Shown one piece after another: positions 1 to 6,328 of a DNA stretch of 14,197 bases; the first letter of the stretch is position 1; every line of letters starts with the position of its first letter. Under the pieces are notes generated by a model, which was not told where the DNA came from, made no database searches, and saw only the letters and a program-made list of their open reading frames with translations. This DNA comes from DATFEN01 sp035691285. Lineage in GTDB: Bacteria; Acidobacteriota; Vicinamibacteria; Fen-336. Where the stretch lies: contig DASSJI010000176.1 of assembly GCA_035691285.1 (NCBI GenBank), positions 1 to 14,197 on the forward strand. The letters run 5' to 3'. A program made the translations under genes and the position numbers.

Positions 1-399
1 CGCGTCAACGGCGGTCCGCTGGACGGCCCGCGCTCGCCGATCCTCAGCGGCGCGGAATGGGCGTGGGGCGACGCGACGCTTCTGCAGCCCGCGGATCCCG
101 CGCCCGGCAACGAGCCGCCCGCGACCTACCTCTACACCCCCGAGGCCGGCGGCGCCGCCGTCCCGCTGCCGCTCCTCGACACGCTCAACTCCATCGTGAT
201 GGAGTCGGCACCGCGCTTCGGCTGGACCAGCTCGGCGCGCTGGTGGCAGGACAGCCGCGGCCACGGCTACTGCGCTCCGCAGACGGACAACTTCTTCTTC
301 CGTTCGATCTTCCACCCGCTGGACGCGGGTTACGAGGCGAAGGCCGCCGGGCTCGTCGCCGAGGCCGAGCGCCTCGGCGTCGTTCCGCCCGGGAGATAA
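1..399 (+). CDS. Probable SGNH/GDSL-type hydrolase, C-terminal part (5' truncated)
   Basis: The frame is open from the first base of the window and ends at TAA 397-399, giving the last 132 residues of a protein that begins upstream. Near the C-terminus it reads SRGHGYCAPQTD and then SIFHPLDAGYEAKA. The RGHG-x-C pattern followed by FHP-x2-x-GY resembles the last conserved block of SGNH hydrolases, where the His of the HP pair is the catalytic base and the downstream GY helix closes the fold. The Ser, Gly and Asn blocks would lie outside the window, so the assignment rests on the C-terminus alone. If correct, it is an esterase or lipase-like enzyme, likely exported, with unknown substrate. Its stop lies 25 bases before the next gene on the same strand, so the two may be co-transcribed. 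Alternative: an unrelated hypothetical protein. The coding frame is more certain than the family. Confidence 0.6.
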   Translation, partial: RVNGGPLDGPRSPILSGAEWAWGDATLLQPADPAPGNEPPATYLYTPEAGGAAVPLPLLDTLNSIVMESAPRFGWTSSARWWQDSRGHGYCAPQTDNFFFRSIFHPLDAGYEAKAAGLVAEAERLGVVPPGR

Positions 400-411
400 T
401 CCTGCCCTCGT

Positions 412-418
412 GAGGAGG
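412..418 (+). promoter_or_regulatory. Shine-Dalgarno site that favours a TTG start
   Basis: GAGGAGG is an almost perfect complement to the 3' end of 16S rRNA and lies 6 bases before TTG 425-427. It sits inside the coding sequence if GTG 410 is used as the start, and nothing comparable precedes that GTG. It therefore argues for initiation at 425. Confidence 0.65.
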
Positions 419-424
419 CACTCT

Positions 425-1240
425 TTGAAGACCGCACTCGTCATGCTCGCCGTGCTGTGCGCCGCCCCGCGCGCGTGGACCCAGTCGGCTTCGTTCACCG
501 ACGTGCCCGACCGCTTTCTCATCGAAGGCGGCGGCTTCAACGTCTCGGCGGACACGAGCCTCAGGTTCAGCTCCGCGCGCCTGGGTGGCACGACCATCGA
601 CTTCGAGGACGACCTGGACGTCCCCGACGTTGCACAACGCGGCTACTTCGACGCGTACTGGCGCGCCGGGCGCCGCCATCTGCTGAACCTGGGCGTCGCG
701 AGGCTGCACCGCGAGGGCCCCGGACGGACGCTGAGCCGGGACATCGCCTGGGGCGATACGGTGTATCCGGTGGGCGTGAGCCTCCGCGGCAGGATGGAAT
801 CCGACCACGTCTTCGGGGCCTATCGCTTCGCCGCGTATCGCAACGATCGCTTCGAGATCGGGCCGTCCCTGGGCTTCGGATACCTGTGGATCACCGCGGG
901 ATTGCGAGCCGAAGGGACCGGCCAGTCGGGCGTCTCGCTCGACCGCGAGGCCACCACGGGCTCGGTGACCGGTGACCTCGGCGGCTACCTGCAGGTCTGG
1001 GCTGCCAAGCGGCTCCTCGTGCGCGGCGACATGCGCTACATCTTCGTGAAGCCCGAGCGGGCCGAGGCCTCCGTGACCGAGGGGCGCGTTGGCGCCACGT
1101 ACTACCCGTGGCCGAAGGTGGGTTTCGGGGCGCAGTACACCTACACCAAGTTCCGCTACGACCGCGACATCGTCTCCAGCGAGCTGAGCGGCAGCTACCG
1201 CTACAGCGGCCCGCAGCTCCTGGTCTCCTTCGCGTTCTAG
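425..1240 (+). CDS. Outer-membrane beta-barrel protein with signal peptide
   Basis: This is a 271-residue secreted protein of unknown specific role. From the TTG start it begins MKTALVMLAVLCAAPRAWTQ, a standard Sec signal peptide (charged tip, hydrophobic core, small-residue cleavage zone near residues 17-20). The rest alternates polar and hydrophobic/aromatic residues in strand-sized runs (e.g. HVFGAYRFAAYRNDRFEIGP, then FGAQYTYTKFRYD). It ends in LLVSFAF, and a C-terminal Phe with alternating hydrophobics is the usual signal for the BAM outer-membrane assembly machinery. No cysteine follows a lipobox. The in-frame GTG at 410 would add MRRHS to the N-terminus; the Shine-Dalgarno at 412-418 and the cleaner signal peptide favour 425. 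The gene converges with the nuclease-family gene that ends 6 bases downstream. I recognise the fold class but not a named family; a porin-like or structural role is possible. Confidence 0.8.
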   Translation: MKTALVMLAVLCAAPRAWTQSASFTDVPDRFLIEGGGFNVSADTSLRFSSARLGGTTIDFEDDLDVPDVAQRGYFDAYWRAGRRHLLNLGVARLHREGPGRTLSRDIAWGDTVYPVGVSLRGRMESDHVFGAYRFAAYRNDRFEIGPSLGFGYLWITAGLRAEGTGQSGVSLDREATTGSVTGDLGGYLQVWAAKRLLVRGDMRYIFVKPERAEASVTEGRVGATYYPWPKVGFGAQYTYTKFRYDRDIVSSELSGSYRYSGPQLLVSFAF

Positions 1241-1246
1241 GGCCGC

Positions 1247-2113
1247 TCAGGGCGCTTCGGTCCCGGCTCCGGGCGCGGGAGGCGGCGGGGAAGCCAGCAC
1301 AGCCCACACCGGGCGATGGTCGCTCGCGTCTCGCACCTCCCTCGCGACCCCGGCCGCTCCCTCCGGCCGGGTCGCGAGCCCCCGGCTGAAGATGTGGTCG
1401 ATCGAGAGGAACGCCGTGGTCTTCCCCAGCGCCTTCGTGGGCCACGCATAGCCCGCGCGCTCGAACACCTCGCCGACCGCGCGGCTGTTGAAGTCCCCGG
1501 CCACGACCACGGGATCATCCGGGTGCCGCTGCGCGTCGGCGAGCACGGCCTCGGCCTGTTCGCGCCGCTTATCGCCTGCGAGCCCCAGGGGCGACCCGAG
1601 GTGGACCGAGTACACGATCACCGCGCGGCCGTCGACCTTCACGCGGGCGGCCACGGCGGCGCGGGCCTTCTTGACGATGCGAGTGGTGTGGGGAAGGAGC
1701 AGCTTCCAGCTCGCCTCGATCGGCCACGGCGAGAGCACGGCGTTCCCGAGGTCGCGCCCGCCGAGGCGCGAGGCGGGGAAGTACACGGCGTTCATCGCGA
1801 GCTCCCGGGCGATCGCCTCGACGCCGGCGGCGTTCATCTCTTGCAGCAGCAGCAGGTCCGGGGCCCTGAGCGCCGCGTGCCCGCGGAGGCCGGCGACGGC
1901 CTCGGCGATGCGGCGGCCGTTCTCGATGTTGAAGGTGACGACGCGCAGGTCGGGATCCTGGCCCTGGGGCTGCCCATAGCGCGCCTCGTAGCGCGGGCCG
2001 TCGGGATCGAGGTAGTTGCTCGCCGTGGCGCAGGCGGGGCAGGCGAGCGCAGCCCAGAGCGCGAGCCTCCCCATCCGCCGTCTGTGCGAGGCGGGCCGGG
2101 CCCAGCCGCTCAC
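1247..2113 (-). CDS. Endonuclease/exonuclease/phosphatase (EEP) family protein, exported
   Basis: The 288-residue product carries the full EEP (DNase I-like) active-site set: Asn62 in VVTFNIENG, metal-binding Glu92 in LLLLQEMN, His171 in VYSVHLGSP, Asp207 and Asn209 in VAGDFNS, Asp239 in SIDHIF, and the terminal Asp265-His266 in SDHRPV. These residues support Mg2+-dependent phosphodiester cleavage; the substrate (nucleic acid, sphingolipid or inositol phosphate) cannot be read from sequence. A hydrophobic stretch at about residues 17-31, ending ATA-S, suggests a signal peptide. I chose GTG 2113 because it forms a GTGA overlap with the upstream phosphatase stop, typical of translational coupling. 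ATG 2074 (275 residues) gives a more compact signal peptide and is a real alternative; neither has a strong ribosome-binding site. The C-terminus is a Pro-rich tail. Confidence 0.85.
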   Translation of the reverse strand: MSGWARPASHRRRMGRLALWAALACPACATASNYLDPDGPRYEARYGQPQGQDPDLRVVTFNIENGRRIAEAVAGLRGHAALRAPDLLLLQEMNAAGVEAIARELAMNAVYFPASRLGGRDLGNAVLSPWPIEASWKLLLPHTTRIVKKARAAVAARVKVDGRAVIVYSVHLGSPLGLAGDKRREQAEAVLADAQRHPDDPVVVAGDFNSRAVGEVFERAGYAWPTKALGKTTAFLSIDHIFSRGLATRPEGAAGVAREVRDASDHRPVWAVLASPPPPAPGAGTEAP

Positions 2114-3897
2114 CGCGGCCGGTCGCCCAGGTAGCGCAGCGTCAGGATCGTGATGTCGTCGGCCTGCGGCGCGCCTCCCGCGAAGGCGCGCACCGCGGCC
2201 AGCAGGCCTTCGGTGACGCGGCCTGCGGGCTCGGCGGCGACGGGTCCCAGGGCCGAGATCAGGCGCGGCGCCTCGAAGAGCTCGTCGGCGGGGTTGCGCG
2301 CGTCCGGGACCCCGTCGGTGTAGAGGACGATGGCCTCGCCCGCAGCGAGGCGAAGCCGGTTGAGAGGGAAGGCGGCGGCGTCCAGGAGGCCGACGACGGG
2401 CCCGCCCTCGGCCCGCACGGGCTCCGGCACGCTCCCGCCCGACAGCCGAACCGGCGCCTCGTGCCCGGCGAGCGCGAACGTCAGCTCGCCGCTTGTGAGG
2501 TCGAGATTGCCGAGCACCGCGGTGACGTACATGCCGGCGTCGTTCTCCGCGCTCAGGCGGCGGTTCAGCTCGGCGAGGACCGCAGCCGGATCGCTGGTGT
2601 GGGCGGCCACGGTCTCGAAGAGCGTCTTGGCGCGCGCCATGAAGAGCGCGGCGCCCACGCCCTTGCCAGACACGTCTCCCACCAGGAAGTGGAGGCTCGC
2701 TCCGGCGCGAAAGTGGTCGAAGAGGTCGCCCCCGACGGCCCGCGCCGGCACGAGCGTCGCGGCCAGCTCGTAACCCTCTCCTGGTCCGCCCGCCAGGGGC
2801 TGCGGCAGCATGTCGGCCTGGATGCGCCGGGCGATCCGGAGCTCGCTCTCGAGACGCTCCTTCGCGGCGGTGGTGTTGCGGAGGTCCTGGATGTGCGCCT
2901 TGAGCGAGTCGCGCATGTGGCGGAAGGCGCGCGCCAGGCCGCCGATCTCGTCCGGCGAGTCGAGGGTCGGCAGCTCCAGCTCCAGGTCGCCGGTGGCCAT
3001 CTGCTCGGCGCTCGACGCCAGGGCCTTGACCGGCCGCGTGATCCTCCGCGAGACGAGCACGGTCACGGCGGCGAGCAGCGCGAGCCCCGTGGCCGCGAGC
3101 GCGGCCTGCACGAGGCGGAGGAGGCGGACGTCGGCCAGCAGCTCCTGCTCGGGCGACAGGAGCGCCAGGGACCATCCGGCGCGGCCCAGCGGCCGATAGG
3201 TCAGGCGGTGGCGCTCCCCTTGCACCTCGACGGGCACGAAGCCTCGCTCTCCCGCGAGCATGCGCCCGACGACCGGCTCGAGCTGGGCGCGGGGCTCGGC
3301 CGGCAGCTCCTCGAGCAGGGGCCGCGAGGCCCCCGCGGCCTCGCGGTGGGGGAAGGCCAGCAGCCGGCCCGCGCGGGACAGGATCACCGCGAAGCCGCGC
3401 CCGTCGGCCAGCGACGCGGCGATGCCGTCGAGCCATTCGAGCGAGACGCGGGCGGCGACGACGCCGGGCCGGTCGCCGTCGACGGCGACGGGTGCGTACG
3501 TGACCTGCCATGCGCCGGACCCGGACTGCTGCGGCTCGGACCACGCGGCCTCGCCGGCGGGCGCTTCGTTCGCGGCGGGCTCGAACGAGAACGTGACGCC
3601 GCTCAGCTCACGGCCCGGCGAGAGGGCGCGGCGCAGGGCGTCGTCGCGGCCCTCGGGCCTGGCGGCGGCGGCGAGGGCGGCGGCCAGGCGTGCGCGGTCC
3701 TCGATCGAGGCGAGGACGCTCTCGACACGGCGGGCGGCGGCCTCGGCCCGGGCGTCCGCGGCGCGTTCGGCGGCCGTGAGCGCCAGCCGGCGCGCCAGCG
3801 CGTTCGAGACCGCGATCGTCGTCGCGTAAACCGTGCCGCAGGCGAGAAGAGTCCACGCGATGAGGCGAGTCGTGACGCTCGCGAATCGGTGCGACAC
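2110..3897 (-). CDS. Membrane-anchored HAMP / SpoIIE-type PP2C serine phosphatase
   Basis: The 595-residue protein is built like an RsbU-type signalling phosphatase. A first membrane helix spans about residues 11-31, and an extracytoplasmic sensor-like region (about 33-255, Cache-like by layout) follows. A second helix lies at about 260-281, then a HAMP domain beginning at RRITRPVKAL, and a short coiled linker with ELRIARRIQADMLPQPL, the usual lead-in to SpoIIE phosphatases. The PP2C domain (about 375-590) keeps its metal-binding acids: Asp391 and Asp394 in GGDLFD, Asp408 in VGDVSGKG, Asp528 in YTDGVPDARN, and Asp580-Asp581 in ADDITIL. Such enzymes usually dephosphorylate an anti-sigma-factor antagonist (STAS protein) in a partner-switching pathway; no STAS or RsbW-like kinase is in this window. 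GTG 3897 is the only plausible start near the first helix; the open frame to 4083 would extend into the divergent gene. It overlaps the downstream EEP gene by 4 bases. Confidence 0.9.
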   Translation of the reverse strand: MSHRFASVTTRLIAWTLLACGTVYATTIAVSNALARRLALTAAERAADARAEAAARRVESVLASIEDRARLAAALAAAARPEGRDDALRRALSPGRELSGVTFSFEPAANEAPAGEAAWSEPQQSGSGAWQVTYAPVAVDGDRPGVVAARVSLEWLDGIAASLADGRGFAVILSRAGRLLAFPHREAAGASRPLLEELPAEPRAQLEPVVGRMLAGERGFVPVEVQGERHRLTYRPLGRAGWSLALLSPEQELLADVRLLRLVQAALAATGLALLAAVTVLVSRRITRPVKALASSAEQMATGDLELELPTLDSPDEIGGLARAFRHMRDSLKAHIQDLRNTTAAKERLESELRIARRIQADMLPQPLAGGPGEGYELAATLVPARAVGGDLFDHFRAGASLHFLVGDVSGKGVGAALFMARAKTLFETVAAHTSDPAAVLAELNRRLSAENDAGMYVTAVLGNLDLTSGELTFALAGHEAPVRLSGGSVPEPVRAEGGPVVGLLDAAAFPLNRLRLAAGEAIVLYTDGVPDARNPADELFEAPRLISALGPVAAEPAGRVTEGLLAAVRAFAGGAPQADDITILTLRYLGDRPR

Positions 3898-3905
3898 GGC
3901 CTCCG

Positions 3906-3935
3906 AATATAGCGAAGCCTCCTGCGCCGGCACAA
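3906..3935 (-). promoter_or_regulatory. Candidate sigma-70-type promoter for the phosphatase gene
   Basis: Read on the minus strand, TATATT (3911-3906, five of six matches to TATAAT) lies 18 bases after TTGTGC (3935-3930, a weak -35). The -10 ends only 8 bases before the GTG start at 3897, so transcription would begin at or next to the start codon. It is one of the few A+T-rich spots in this otherwise G+C-rich DNA, which adds weight. A GGAGG at 3903-3899 is too close to the GTG to work well as a ribosome-binding site. Confidence 0.45.
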
Positions 3936-3979
3936 CGCAAGGGGCGGCCGGACCGAGGCATACTGGGAGCGGCGAGCCC

Positions 3980-4525
3980 ATGCCGAACGTCATCCAGCCG
4001 GCGCCCACCGGGCGCGCGAAGTGCCGAGGCTGCGGCCAGGCCATCGCCGCGGGGGAGCTGCGCTTCGGAGAGAGCCTGCCCAACCCGTTCGCCGATGGCG
4101 AGATGACGCACTGGTTCCACCTGGCCTGCGCCGCCTACAAGCGCCCGGAACCGTTCCTGCAGACGGTCGAGGCGAGGGGCGAGCCCCTGGACGACCGCGA
4201 GCGCCTCGTGGCCGAGGCGAGGCTGGGCCTGGCGCACCGGCGCCTGCCCCGCGTGAGCGGCGTGGAGCGCTCGCCCTCGGGCCGCGCCCAGTGCCGCGCC
4301 TGCCGCACGAGCATAGAGAAGAACGCCTGGCGGATCTCCCTCGTCTTCTACGAGGAGGGCCAGTTCTCCCCGTCCGGCTTCATCCACGTGCCCTGCGCCC
4401 GGGCGTACCTCGAAGCGACCGACGCGGAGATGCTGCCGCGCCTCCGGCACTTCGCGCGGGGCCTGGTCGACGACGACCTGAGCGAGGTCGAGGCGGAGCT
4501 GCGACGCCCGGCGGCCGCTCCCTGA
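3980..4525 (+). CDS. Tandem PARP-type zinc-finger protein
   Basis: The 181-residue protein consists of two PARP-type zinc fingers joined by a charged linker. Finger 1 has Cys15, Cys18, His47 and Cys50 (C-x2-C-x28-H-x2-C), opened by TGRAKCRGCG and closed by THWFHLAC. Finger 2 has Cys105, Cys108, His136 and Cys139 (C-x2-C-x27-H-x2-C), opened by SGRAQCRAC and closed by FIHVPC. The GRA-x-C-x2-C opening and the HW-[FY]-H-x2-C closure match zf-PARP domains, which in PARP1 and DNA ligase III recognise DNA breaks. No catalytic ADP-ribosyltransferase or ligase domain is present, and there is no signal peptide or membrane segment. A DNA-end or nick-binding role in the cytoplasm is inferred. ATG 3980 is preceded by GGGAG at 3965-3969. 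The gene is divergent from the phosphatase (82-base gap) and convergent with the M14 peptidase gene (7-base gap). Domain assignment is strong; function is inference. Confidence 0.85.
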   Translation: MPNVIQPAPTGRAKCRGCGQAIAAGELRFGESLPNPFADGEMTHWFHLACAAYKRPEPFLQTVEARGEPLDDRERLVAEARLGLAHRRLPRVSGVERSPSGRAQCRACRTSIEKNAWRISLVFYEEGQFSPSGFIHVPCARAYLEATDAEMLPRLRHFARGLVDDDLSEVEAELRRPAAAP

Positions 4526-4532
4526 ACGGCGC

Positions 4533-6287
4533 TCAGCGCTCCCGCGCCACGGGATAGATCCCGTGGCGAGCGTCGGCGTACGGCGTCCTGCGGTAGAGCC
4601 ATTCGAGACGTGCAGCGCCGTCCTTCGCGAAGGCGGGATCCTGCGCGAGCTTCGACTCGTACTCCGCACGCAGCGTCCCGTCCGCGGCGAGCATCCGCTC
4701 CGCCAGGGGAGCCATCACGTAGGTCTCCACGTACTCGGTCGGCTGGAGCACCGAGAGGAAGAAGCCCCATTGGAACAACGAGTCCGGCGACTCGGGCTCG
4801 AGGAGCAGCGCCGCGAGGTCCCCTCTCGGCTGATCGGTGGGAACGCGCACGGAGGCAGCGGGGAAGGTCTCCGTGGCGACCTCGGAGCGCACGCTCGCCG
4901 TCACGGGCACCCTGCCCTCGAAGGGCGCCCCGAGCCTCGGGTCCGAGAGCCGGTAGCGTTCGACCTGAACCGTCCGCGGCGCGGTGATCGTCTCGAAGCG
5001 GATCCCGTGCAGCGCGATCCGCTCGATCACGTCCCGCCAGGCTCCTGGGATCCAGTACGCGCGCGGTCGCTCGACGCGAATCGAGGGGCCCATCCCCTGG
5101 CGGGGCACGGTGATGCGCTTGGGCCGCCCGAGGTACTCGATGCGCTGCCCGCCCGCGACGGGCGCGGGCACGAGGCGCCACTCGACGGCCTTGAACGCGA
5201 AGTCACGCTTCGGTCCCTCGGCGCGCCACGCGAGCGGCACCAGCGCCGGCCTCCGAGCCTCGTCCGCGGCGACGGCCTCCCGGAGCGAAGGCGCTCCGGC
5301 GTCCAGCACGCGAGCGAGGCTGTCCAGGAACACGACCGTCCCGAGCACGCGCTGGCGAAATGGCTTCAGGGAGTGGTTCTCCACCAGGATCGTGGGCAGG
5401 TGGCGGGCGTCGCCGTAGCCGTTCGAGTAGCGCGGGTCGGCGACCCAGTCCCCGAAGCCCTGGCCGGGATCGAGCGCGTCGTTGACCTGGATCAGCGGTC
5501 CGGGGACGTGGCCCATGGCCTCGAGGTCCCGGTCCACCGCGGGCCGGAGGCGCGCGTCGAGCCATTGCGTGATCGCGGGCGAGTGGCCGTTGCCGGCATC
5601 CCAGCCATAGGTGACGTCGTACTCGTAATCGGCTCCGTCGGTCACGTGGACGTCCACGTAGAGGTCGGGCGCCCACTCGTCGAGGGCCCGCAGGAGCGCA
5701 CGGATCTCCGGCGTGTCCGCCTTGGCGTAGTCGCGGTTCAGGTTGAGGTTCGTGGCGTTCGTGCGCCAGCCCATCCGCTCGGGTCCACGCTGGTTGATGC
5801 GGTTCGTCTCCGAGGAGCGCTCGTGTCCGTCCACGTTGAGGATGGGGATGAAGAGCAGGCTGACCCGGTCGAGGAGCGCGCGCCGGGCCTTCGTGGCCAG
5901 GGCGTCGCGCAGCAGCATCAGCGTCGCGTCCTTGCCGTCGATCTCGCCGGCGTGGATGCCCGCCTGGACGAGCAGCACCGGCTTGCCGAGACGCCGGACC
6001 GCTTCGGGCGTCGCGGCGCCGCCCCGCGCGGCGACGGCCATCCAGACGTCCCGCCCCTCGCCGCTCCGGCCGAGCGACACGAGGCGCAGCTCCGGGCTCG
6101 CCGCCGCGAGACGGCGCAGGAACGCGACCGTCTCGTCGTAGCTCGGCGTGCGGCTCCCGGCGCTCGCCTCGAACGGCGTGGCCCAGGGATGGCCCGGCGC
6201 CAGGAGCAGGGTCTCGCTCTTGCCGTTCCACGGCAGAGCGGGCGGCAGGACGTCGGCGGCCAGGGCCAGGGCGAGCGTCGCGAGCAT
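4533..6287 (-). CDS. M14-family zinc carboxypeptidase, putatively exported
   Basis: The 584-residue protein has the M14 active site complete. Zinc ligands are His112 and Glu115 in GIHAGEIDG and His214 in YVDVHVTDG; the substrate carboxylate-binding Asn-Arg pair is Asn184-Arg185 in LNLNRDY; the catalytic Glu303 lies in ILVENHSLKPF. It should remove C-terminal residues from peptides or act on related amide bonds; the specificity pocket cannot be read. Residues 1-11 (MLATLALALAA) form a short hydrophobic signal-like start without the usual positive charge; an in-frame stop just upstream rules out a longer N-terminus. The catalytic domain ends near residue 320; the remaining 260 residues are a poorly characterised C-terminal region. 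It follows the Ada/AlkA gene by 41 bases on the same strand and may share its transcript, though the two functions are unrelated. Confidence 0.9.
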   Translation of the reverse strand: MLATLALALAADVLPPALPWNGKSETLLLAPGHPWATPFEASAGSRTPSYDETVAFLRRLAAASPELRLVSLGRSGEGRDVWMAVAARGGAATPEAVRRLGKPVLLVQAGIHAGEIDGKDATLMLLRDALATKARRALLDRVSLLFIPILNVDGHERSSETNRINQRGPERMGWRTNATNLNLNRDYAKADTPEIRALLRALDEWAPDLYVDVHVTDGADYEYDVTYGWDAGNGHSPAITQWLDARLRPAVDRDLEAMGHVPGPLIQVNDALDPGQGFGDWVADPRYSNGYGDARHLPTILVENHSLKPFRQRVLGTVVFLDSLARVLDAGAPSLREAVAADEARRPALVPLAWRAEGPKRDFAFKAVEWRLVPAPVAGGQRIEYLGRPKRITVPRQGMGPSIRVERPRAYWIPGAWRDVIERIALHGIRFETITAPRTVQVERYRLSDPRLGAPFEGRVPVTASVRSEVATETFPAASVRVPTDQPRGDLAALLLEPESPDSLFQWGFFLSVLQPTEYVETYVMAPLAERMLAADGTLRAEYESKLAQDPAFAKDGAARLEWLYRRTPYADARHGIYPVARER

Positions 6288-6328
6288 CCCGTGACTCTAG
6301 CTCAAGCGGCGGCCGTCCCCCGCGGCGC

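Noticed and set aside
1247..3544. A 765-residue open frame that appears to fuse a long Arg/Pro-rich protein to the EEP hydrolase.
   Set aside because: Upstream of 2113 it reads the phosphatase gene in the wrong frame; the low-complexity Arg/Ala/Pro content is typical of off-frame reading in G+C-rich DNA. Only the part from 2113 (or 2074) onward shows a protein family.
4530..4540. A short palindrome (GCGCTCAGCGC) at the convergent junction of the PARP-finger and M14 genes, as a terminator.
   Set aside because: It would leave a one-base loop, has no T-run, and lies partly inside the M14 coding end. Probably a chance G+C palindrome.
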